This document shows positions 6,702 through 11,295 of a stretch of 11,295 nt of DNA, one piece after another. The notes under the pieces were generated by a model. The model made no database searches and was not told the origin of the DNA. It saw only the letters and a list, made by a program, of their open reading frames with translations. The stretch is from Erysipelotrichaceae bacterium (lineage in GTDB: Bacteria; Bacillota_I; Bacilli_A; Erysipelotrichales; Erysipelotrichaceae). Location of the stretch: contig DXZE01000050.1 of the NCBI GenBank assembly GCA_019415435.1, forward strand, positions 1 to 11,295. Direction: 5' to 3'. Every line of letters starts with the position of its first letter. The first letter of the stretch is position 1. Made by a program: the position numbers and the translations under genes.

Positions 6702-6757
6702 CTTTGCGGTCATTTTCTGAAAGTTAAGGATCTGCCGTCATCGGTGATCCTTTTATA
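6675..6757 (-). ncRNA. Candidate antisense antitoxin RNA
   Basis: A minus-strand promoter (6764-6791) would start an RNA near 6757 that runs through the toxin terminator and into its last codons. It can end at GCGATC followed by seven U (plus-strand A-run 6675-6681), where GACCGC (6706-6711) pairs with GCGATC (6682-6687) with one mismatch around an 18-nt loop. The RNA would be about 80 nt, shorter than known antitoxins of this class, so it may extend further. Confidence 0.4.
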
Positions 6758-6760
6758 TTT
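6726..6760 (+). terminator. Intrinsic terminator of the toxin mRNA
   Basis: AAGGATC (6726-6732) pairs with GATCCTT (6746-6752), with an inner CCG/CGG around TCAT, followed by TTTTATATTT. The whole hairpin lies inside the region covered by the predicted antisense RNA. Confidence 0.75.
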
Positions 6761-6763
6761 ATA

Positions 6764-6791
6764 AGTATATTCTCAAAGTTTATTTGTTCAA
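6764..6791 (-). promoter_or_regulatory. Promoter opposing the toxin gene
   Basis: On the minus strand TTGAAC (6786-6791) and TATACT (6764-6769) are 16 bp apart, both close to consensus. Transcription would go leftward into the 3' end of the toxin gene. Confidence 0.55.
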
Positions 6792-6867
6792 TGTCTGACT
6801 TTTCATAAGCACTATGATAGCTGTCTCGACTTCAAAGGTAAGATGATCAACAGGTATTATACTGATC

Positions 6868-6894
6868 AAAAAAGGACATTCGTGATGAATGTCC
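6868..6894 (-). terminator. Intrinsic terminator, minus strand
   Basis: On the minus strand GGACATTC and GAATGTCC (6887-6894 and 6874-6881) form a perfect 8-bp stem around a 5-nt loop, followed directly by six U (plus-strand A-run 6868-6873). It ends the candidate small RNA and any read-through from the glycosyltransferase operon. Confidence 0.8.
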
Positions 6895-6900
6895 TGAATA

Positions 6901-6916
6901 TGTATATTTACACCCG
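6901..6916. repeat. Direct repeat, copy 1 (partner at 6981-6996)
   Basis: TGTATATTTACACCCG here and TGTATATATCCACCCG at 6981-6996 agree at 14 of 16 positions and are 80 bp apart. Each borders a different 7-bp hairpin stem on its right. This marks the two modules of the candidate RNA. Confidence 0.6.
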
Positions 6917-6980
6917 ATGACAACTCGTCATCGATTTTTTAGTGTATATCGCTTGATCATTCTTGATGATCAATTGAGCG

Positions 6981-6996
6981 TGTATATATCCACCCG
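6981..6996. repeat. Direct repeat, copy 2 (partner at 6901-6916)
   Basis: This is the second copy of the 16-bp repeat. Its first two bases are also part of the GAGCGTG strand (6976-6982) that forms the closing stem of the first module. Confidence 0.6.
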
Positions 6997-7035
6997 GATC
7001 ATTGATCCGGTTTGTTTTCTTTATCACGCTCATGT

Positions 7036-7063
7036 AATATAGCACTCTGATTTTTTTAGTCAA
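7036..7063 (-). promoter_or_regulatory. Strong promoter of the candidate small RNA
   Basis: On the minus strand TTGACT (7058-7063), 16 bp, then TATATT (7036-7041) preceded by TGC (7042-7044), an extended -10. The predicted start near 7030 falls at the base of the first stem of the RNA, as expected for a free-standing structured RNA. Confidence 0.65.
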
Positions 7064-7087
7064 CTACTTTTTTAAAAGTAAACGTTT

Positions 7088-7924
7088 TCAAAATGATTTT
7101 TTGCTGATATGACCATTATTATCAGTTGTATTCTGCTCAATTCCATCATACCAGGCAGGTCTTGTTAACAAGGAAGTATTGTGTTTAAACCACATAACGA
7201 CCTGGAAAGGAACAGTCATCTGAATCAGAATCAAAGCTGGTGTATATAATCGTCCAAGAATCTTTGCGACAATATCCAGCAATGTTCCATTGAAGGAATG
7301 TGATATAAACATCAAATTAGAACCAGTTCTGATATTCAGATATAAAGCCAACACGCAGAAGAAACCTATATACCAGGCATAGTATTTCATATCCTTCCAT
7401 TCCAGTTTCACAAGTCCGCTGCGGTTAAAGAGAATGCCAAGATATGTCATACAGCCATGGTACAGGAAACTATGGATACTCAGGAAATGATCAGCCGGGA
7501 ATAACAGCAGTGAAGAAGAAGGATACAGCAGGAAACAGATACCTCCGATTAATCCTCCTACACATATAAAGACATCACCAATATGCCGGGCCATTCCATG
7601 TCCAAATACACTGAGTAATCCGGCAAATAACGTGATACTACAGAAATATAATGGAACCCATGTATTTAACTGACTCTGATAGCCATAATAGAAACGGAAT
7701 CCTATCTTAAATATTTCTAGTCCCCACAAGATCAGAATCATTCTCTTTACTAGTTTTCTGATTCTTTCATAAGACCATTGGAGGGTATGATTTAATGCAG
7801 TGTATATGCCTAAGAATGTTGTGCCCATTAAGATAAGGTAACCAACTGATGGAATACCAGCAGCGGGATATATACCTTCATCCGCAAGGAATCTGCCGAA
7901 TATAATTTTTAATATTTCACTCAT
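7088..7924 (-). CDS. YwaF/TMEM164-like integral membrane protein
   Basis: The 278-residue protein is almost wholly membrane-embedded, with about seven hydrophobic segments. It resembles the TIGR02206/YwaF group, related to TMEM164: a conserved segment PLYFCSI (91-97) bearing a Cys, H151-SFLYH156 in the next part, and a late block with GSNLMFISHS and GTLLD before a final membrane helix. Human TMEM164 is reported to be an acyltransferase using a cysteine; whether bacterial members share that is not known. It starts inside the end of the glycosyltransferase gene (8-bp overlap) with GAGGAT as ribosome site, so the two are translationally coupled. Family assignment is from overall pattern and is moderate. 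Confidence 0.6.
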   Translation of the reverse strand: MSEILKIIFGRFLADEGIYPAAGIPSVGYLILMGTTFLGIYTALNHTLQWSYERIRKLVKRMILILWGLEIFKIGFRFYYGYQSQLNTWVPLYFCSITLFAGLLSVFGHGMARHIGDVFICVGGLIGGICFLLYPSSSLLLFPADHFLSIHSFLYHGCMTYLGILFNRSGLVKLEWKDMKYYAWYIGFFCVLALYLNIRTGSNLMFISHSFNGTLLDIVAKILGRLYTPALILIQMTVPFQVVMWFKHNTSLLTRPAWYDGIEQNTTDNNGHISKKSF

Positions 7925-9125
7925 CTATATCCTCGATTCTAACCGCTCTGTCATGTTCTACCGGTTTCCATACAACTTCCCTTTTGAAAAGACACACAAT
8001 CACAACCGGTACCCACAGCATCATAAATACCGGAAACAGAAGAGAACCCTTAAAAAGCTTTCTGACAGGCAGACGCTCCTTCAGCATTCCCAATATACAT
8101 ACCAGCACCGCCGCAAGATACCCTGTAATTGCAAGCACCCAGAAATGTGTACTCATCCATGTAGTTAGAAACGGATACCCAACTGGCAAGAATATCGTCC
8201 ATACAACCCATATAATCGAACAGATCGTAATTACCGGCATAATGAATACTAATGCCATATCCCATGAACCATGATTACCATGAAATGCATCTTTTAATAG
8301 TGCACCTTCATAGTATCTTAATCCCTGTACCTGTCCGAATATCCATCGTACCAATTGATTGAATACTTTATGAAGTGTATTTGGGTATTCATCAAATGTA
8401 CATGCATTATGAGCATATCCGATCTGTACATGATCCATTGCGGCTATAGCTGAAAATTCAAGATCCTCGGTAATTGTCTTAACCGGATACCCTGTTTCTT
8501 CCAGCCATTGCTTTCTGACTGCCCAGCCTGTTCCATTCAATACAGCACTCTGATTCCATACAGTACGGGCATGATTGAAGTAGATATTCTGCATGACATA
8601 GAACATCTCATAACAGCCGCTGATCGCATTATCCGTACCATTCTTGCCAATTCTTCTTCCCTGTACAATATCTTTATCATGACAGGCATCATTCATATTC
8701 TTAAGAAAGTCAATATCCGCAAGATTATCCGCATCCAGAATGATGTAATAGTCAATTTCCTTATGCTTCTTCAAAACCCGGAAAGCATAATGCAGAGCAT
8801 CCCCTTTACTATGTACAGAAACATGACATTCTATGACATGTACGCCATGTTTCTCTACAATCTCTTCCGTATGATCTGTACTGTTGTTAATAACAACATA
8901 CACATCATACTTATCTTTCGGATAGTTCTGTTCTGCTAAAGAATCCAGCAGATTTCCTACAACCATCTCTTCATTTGTGGCAGGAATCAATATTGCAAAA
9001 TGCTGCTTTACAGGGTTCTGGGAAGGTTTCTTTATTTTTCTGAATAAGGCAATTACTCCGTAAATGATAAAATAAAGACTATACAGACAGATTATTGTCA
9101 GTAGTATGTCATAAAGTATCTGCAT
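7917..9125 (-). CDS. Processive family 2 glycosyltransferase, membrane-bound
   Basis: The 402-residue enzyme has an N-terminal membrane helix (7-26), a GT-A domain and three C-terminal helices (about 288-313, 326-346, 358-380), the layout of BcsA/IcaA-like synthases. Catalytic features are all present: DAD (131-133) for metal and nucleotide sugar, NGTG (197-200), TED (219-221) with the base, and QLVRW (257-261), the QxxRW acceptor motif of processive enzymes. The sugar and product are not evident; membrane glycolipid or surface polysaccharide synthesis are the main options. ATG9125 follows AAGGAGA at about 6 bp. Its only partner is the overlapping YwaF-like gene; no deacetylase, export or c-di-GMP domain is seen. 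No convincing promoter was found, only a weak TATACA box near 9199-9204. Confidence 0.88.
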   Translation of the reverse strand: MQILYDILLTIICLYSLYFIIYGVIALFRKIKKPSQNPVKQHFAILIPATNEEMVVGNLLDSLAEQNYPKDKYDVYVVINNSTDHTEEIVEKHGVHVIECHVSVHSKGDALHYAFRVLKKHKEIDYYIILDADNLADIDFLKNMNDACHDKDIVQGRRIGKNGTDNAISGCYEMFYVMQNIYFNHARTVWNQSAVLNGTGWAVRKQWLEETGYPVKTITEDLEFSAIAAMDHVQIGYAHNACTFDEYPNTLHKVFNQLVRWIFGQVQGLRYYEGALLKDAFHGNHGSWDMALVFIMPVITICSIIWVVWTIFLPVGYPFLTTWMSTHFWVLAITGYLAAVLVCILGMLKERLPVRKLFKGSLLFPVFMMLWVPVVIVCLFKREVVWKPVEHDRAVRIEDIDE

Positions 9126-9240
9126 AAATCTTCTCCTTGTAAGTAAACCTATTGTAATGCACGATTCAGATTCATCCTGTTAACAATCTTCAAAAAGTGT
9201 ATAAATAAGGGCTTACATTTTATAAAAAATATAAGAATAA

Positions 9241-9251
9241 TGTATTATACT
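9241..9251 (+). promoter_or_regulatory. Putative -10 region of the small membrane protein gene
   Basis: Overlapping TATTAT (9243-9248) and TATACT (9246-9251) lie about 30 bp before the start codon. The region upstream is very AT-rich and gives no clear -35. Confidence 0.3.
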
Positions 9252-9280
9252 TGAGATAACAAAGCAGAAAGGAATACAAA

Positions 9281-9424
9281 ATGGATCAGAATGAAATTGT
9301 CGCTCTTGCGATTACTGCAGGAATTATAGCTTTAATTGTATTCCTGATCATATTCTTCTTAGTTGTATTCTCCGCAAACTTCTTTGCCTGGGATGCAGAA
9401 GATGAAGAGACAAACAAGCACTAG
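9281..9424 (+). CDS. Small single-pass membrane protein, 47 residues
   Basis: The reading frame starts MDQNEIVALAITAGIIALIV, has one hydrophobic helix of about 26 residues (7-32) and ends in an aromatic then acidic tail FFAWDAEDEETNKH. ATG9281 follows AGAAAGGA at about 7 bp. A -10-like region lies upstream and a good intrinsic terminator immediately follows, so it is a complete single-gene unit. I do not recognise a family and assign no function. It is divergent from the glycosyltransferase gene, with 155 bp between them. The acidic tail argues against a holin-like toxin, whose tail is usually basic. Confidence 0.6.
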   Translation: MDQNEIVALAITAGIIALIVFLIIFFLVVFSANFFAWDAEDEETNKH

Positions 9425-9430
9425 AACAGA

Positions 9431-9462
9431 AAGAGCTACCTTACGGCAGCCCTTATTTTTTT
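9431..9462 (+). terminator. Intrinsic terminator after the small membrane protein
   Basis: AAG-GCT-CC and GG-AGC-CTT pair around TTAC (9441-9444) with two single mismatches, followed by seven T (9456-9462). It may partly serve convergent nagB, whose stop is just to the right. Confidence 0.7.
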
Positions 9463-9468
9463 ATCTGA

Positions 9469-10203
9469 TTACTTGTTTGTTAATAAGGAAGCAGCGTCAT
9501 GATCCAGGACAACTGTTACATCCGCATGATCCTGCAGAATTGATGCAGGGCAGTCAACACTCTTAGGTCCTTCAATCATTCCCTTAACTGCCTTAGCCTT
9601 GTTCTTACCTGTAGCGATCAGAACAATTCTTTCAGAACGCATGATTGTTCCAAGACCTTCTGTAATAGCACTGACAGGAACCTGATTAATATCACCATCG
9701 AAGAATCTTGCATTATCATGTCTTGTTTCTTCTGTTAACTTCTGAAGATGTGTCAGGCTGTCAAACGGGCATCCTGGTTCATTGAAGGCAATGTGACCAT
9801 CAGAACCAATACCTAATACCTGTAAGTTGATTGTATGGCCTTCCATGGACTTTTCATAATCCTTGCATGCCTGTTCTTCATCTGCGGCTTCTCCATTCGG
9901 AACATGAACATTCTCTTCCGGAATATCAATATGATTGAACAGATTCTCATGCATAAATGTCCAGTAAGACTGAGGATGTGTCTTTGGAATGCCAACATAT
10001 TCATCAAGATTCCAGGTCAGAACATTCTTATAAGAAGTACCATTTTCTTCATGATCCTTGATCATTTCCTGATACAGTCCAACAGGTGATGAACCAGTCG
10101 CAAGACCTAAAACAGGATTCTCATTGTTTAATGCTTCTTTTACAAGCTTGAATGCTTCTTCACTGATTTCTTTGTAAGTATCTTTAATAATAATATGAAA
10201 CAT
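9469..10203 (-). CDS. nagB: Glucosamine-6-phosphate deaminase
   Basis: Cytosolic enzyme converting glucosamine 6-phosphate to fructose 6-phosphate and ammonia, the entry of amino sugars into glycolysis. The 244-residue protein has LGLATGSSPVGLY (32-44), LDEYVGI with proton-shuttling D67, and LGIGSDGHIAFNEPG (130-144) giving D135, H137 and E142 of the catalytic site. It is the short Firmicute form, lacking the extended C-terminal allosteric segment of E. coli NagB. ATG10203 follows AGGAGG at 4 bp. It is a single gene without nagA beside it. A consensus TATAAT lies upstream, and a perfect 16-bp palindrome sits in the leader, suggesting a repressor site. Confidence 0.95.
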   Translation of the reverse strand: MFHIIIKDTYKEISEEAFKLVKEALNNENPVLGLATGSSPVGLYQEMIKDHEENGTSYKNVLTWNLDEYVGIPKTHPQSYWTFMHENLFNHIDIPEENVHVPNGEAADEEQACKDYEKSMEGHTINLQVLGIGSDGHIAFNEPGCPFDSLTHLQKLTEETRHDNARFFDGDINQVPVSAITEGLGTIMRSERIVLIATGKNKAKAVKGMIEGPKSVDCPASILQDHADVTVVLDHDAASLLTNK

Positions 10204-10218
10204 GTTTCCTCCTATGAT

Positions 10219-10234
10219 ATGCCATATATGGCAT
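10219..10234. promoter_or_regulatory. 16-bp palindromic operator candidate in the nagB leader
   Basis: ATGCCATATATGGCAT is a perfect palindrome located about 5-20 bases downstream of the predicted start of nagB transcription and 6 bp before AGGAGG. The place fits a repressor roadblock. The sequence is not the NagR/GntR-type site I know for amino-sugar genes, so the regulator is unknown. Confidence 0.5.
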
Positions 10235-10245
10235 CTGCTTTAATC

Positions 10246-10251
10246 ATTATA
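10246..10251 (-). promoter_or_regulatory. -10 box of nagB
   Basis: On the minus strand a perfect TATAAT stands 43 bp before the start codon. No clear -35 is present at 16-18 bp, which fits dependence on a regulator or simply a weak promoter. Confidence 0.5.
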
Positions 10252-10336
10252 GAACACTAACCGTGAAATAATGCACAAACACACTTGTATTTTTCACCAG
10301 ACAATTGTTCATATTCGTTAATTGATTTTGCTAAGT

Positions 10337-11221
10337 TCAAGCAAATAGTTGATCATGACTGAAAACACCGTAATGATACTCAACATAAACCTCTTCCAAG
10401 TCAATTGGAAGTGGCTGCTTACAGATATTTCTGGTTGCTACACTGATGATTTTCTTCATTACATACATATACGCTTCTATCTTCTGCCTTTTGGCTTCTG
10501 TTTTATAGTGAAGTTCTTTCGTAAATGCCAGCCAGTCCAGATATCCCTGCAGATGCCTGGTTGAAACACCATGTTTAACCCGGATTAACTCTGAAAGAGA
10601 CTGATGAAGCTGGTTTACAGATGAAAGAGTGTGACCATTTGGACTCTTGAACTTATCACCTGGAATAATGTCAGGTATCATGCCATGATCAATGTTAAAA
10701 CTCTCAAGACTGCTTTTGGAATCTATTACTACTTCAGACTCTTTCATAAAATGCTCAGAAAATGGTTCTAACAGTTCTTTGGATTCTCCTCTTAATCCGG
10801 CAATCTTGAAAAGGATTCTGTCATCAGAATCAATTGCAGTAACAATACATATCTTGTGATGATTAATACCTCTCAGACTCTTAGATTTACCAGGTTTCGT
10901 CCCTTTGAGATTGATCTTCTCATATGTTGGATCCAGTTCAATTAATCCTTTTAACTGAACAGAGTCCTGATAATCTGATATTGCGTTATAAAGCTTGTGT
11001 CTCATATTAAAGCAGGTGGTTTTACTGAGGCCAGTAGAAACGACTTCCTGTGCAAAGTTCAGACCATTGATCTCATCAGCTATGAACGTAATCCATGTTT
11101 CATAACTGACATGAGAATGCTGGAACAATGTATTTGCTGCAGGCAAAAACACGGCATGGCAATCCTTACAAAGATATTTTTGTTTTTGATGTGGATTAAA
11201 TCCATCCTTTACGATGCGCAT
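10337..11221 (-). CDS. IS1595-like transposase, N terminus damaged
   Basis: The 294-residue frame has a zinc-ribbon remnant with only the second cysteine pair (YLCKDC, 16-21), a helical region, then an ISXO2/IS1595-type catalytic core: D97 in IELDPTY, the GK..SLRG segment (111-118), D167 in VIDSKS, and the closing block VKHGVSTRHLQGYLDWLAF (215-233). Where IS1595-family enzymes usually have an N-x-I-E-type motif, this reads N203-Q-L-H206, so the third catalytic residue is unclear. ATG11221 has no ribosome site; the codon just before it is TAG, and upstream in frame come C-L-C-S, recalling the first zinc pair (normally CPxCGS). The likely original start is therefore beyond a stop, and the gene may be inactive. 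No terminal inverted repeats of the element were identified. Confidence 0.65.
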   Translation of the reverse strand: MRIVKDGFNPHQKQKYLCKDCHAVFLPAANTLFQHSHVSYETWITFIADEINGLNFAQEVVSTGLSKTTCFNMRHKLYNAISDYQDSVQLKGLIELDPTYEKINLKGTKPGKSKSLRGINHHKICIVTAIDSDDRILFKIAGLRGESKELLEPFSEHFMKESEVVIDSKSSLESFNIDHGMIPDIIPGDKFKSPNGHTLSSVNQLHQSLSELIRVKHGVSTRHLQGYLDWLAFTKELHYKTEAKRQKIEAYMYVMKKIISVATRNICKQPLPIDLEEVYVEYHYGVFSHDQLFA

Positions 11222-11248
11222 CTATGAACAGAGGCACAAAGTGAACTA

Positions 11249-11295
11249 CTCGGCTACAAGTAACCGAGCATCCAATGACCACTTGTGTGGTCATT
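11249..11295. repeat. Two adjacent inverted repeats upstream of the transposase
   Basis: CTCGG/CCGAG (11249-11253, 11264-11268) is followed by a perfect 9-bp inverted repeat AATGACCAC/GTGGTCATT (11274-11282, 11287-11295) with TTGT between. No T-run follows on either strand within the window. They may belong to the element's end or leader; the window stops here. Confidence 0.5.

Larger units (their letters stand above)
6868..7030 (-). ncRNA. Candidate structured small RNA with tandem duplicated module
   Basis: The region has no credible protein gene but, on the minus strand, reads as a complete RNA unit of about 163 nt: promoter at 7036-7063, start near 7030, intrinsic terminator at 6868-6894. 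Stem 1 GAGCGTG/CACGCTC (7025-7031 with 6976-6982) closes over an A-rich linker and hairpin CCGGATC/GATCCGG (6994-7010). A second hairpin TTGATCAT/ATGATCAA spans 6953-6973. A third, CGATGAC/GTCATCG (6915-6933), again follows an A-rich linker, and the terminator hairpin is last. The segments after the first and third hairpins are near-identical, so the RNA looks like two copies of one module about 80 nt apart. I do not recognise it as a known RNA family. It could alternatively be the 3' UTR of the ywaF-like mRNA. Confidence 0.5.

Noticed and set aside
6844..6868. TGATCA pair, 13 bp apart, flanking a TATTAT box, as an operator-promoter on the plus strand
   Set aside because: TGATCA is a common 6-bp palindrome in AT-rich DNA, the -35 is poor, and a plus-strand RNA from here would have no gene to express; the minus-strand terminator explains part of the sequence.
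6901..7020. CRISPR-like repeats or plus-strand tandem terminators
   Set aside because: Only two copies of a 16-bp imperfect repeat occur, with no regular spacers and no cas genes. The plus-strand T-runs after two hairpins are the complements of the A-rich linkers of the minus-strand RNA model, which also accounts for the promoter and the strong terminator.
8508..8939. 143-codon open frame on the plus strand opposite the glycosyltransferase
   Set aside because: No ribosome site, no family resemblance, and it covers the catalytic core of a clearly real gene in the opposite direction.

Overview
The window looks like a stretch of chromosome from a low-GC Firmicute, probably a gut-type member of the Erysipelotrichaceae or a neighbouring group. 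The grounds are AT-rich spacers, strong AGGAGG-type ribosome binding sites, a CIRCE heat-shock operator, a TxpA/BsrG-like small toxin and Firmicute-type Lgt and FtsH. The family-level placement is inference from style, not from a marker gene. Most of the window is ordinary housekeeping sequence; the unusual material sits at the left edge, around 6.5-7.1 kb and at the right edge.

Left edge (1-1282). Position 45 to 86 is the 3' half of a tRNA-Arg(CCT) gene whose 5' half is replaced by unrelated sequence, which is what the distal attachment site of a tRNA-integrated element looks like. Next to it on the minus strand is a decayed chimeric gene: the front of an alkyltransferase-like (MGMT-family) gene joined to the back of a von Willebrand A gene, with a frameshift. 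A cytidylate-kinase-like gene follows.

Centre left (1283-5283). ftsH reads rightward from an extended -10 promoter overlaid by a CIRCE (HrcA) operator. It converges, across a nested palindrome that ends transcription on both sides, on a leftward hdeD-like / lgt / rpiB cluster (membrane protein, lipoprotein lipidation, pentose phosphate isomerisation).

Centre (5284-7087). A rightward D-2-hydroxyacid dehydrogenase has its own promoter and terminator. It is followed by a 36-residue holin-like toxin gene with an opposing promoter placed to make an antisense RNA over its 3' end (type I toxin-antitoxin layout). The roughly 390 bp after the toxin contain no protein gene. Read on the minus strand, most of this stretch is one compact unit: promoter, about 160 nt of hairpins built as two copies of the same module, and an intrinsic terminator. 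This is the best candidate for an undescribed element here.

Right (7088-11295). A leftward pair encodes a processive family 2 glycosyltransferase and a TMEM164/YwaF-like membrane protein overlapping it by 8 bp, suggesting joint work on a membrane glycolipid or surface glycan. A divergent 47-residue membrane protein, nagB with a perfect 16-bp palindrome just after its start of transcription, and an IS1595-like transposase with a damaged zinc-ribbon N terminus close the window.
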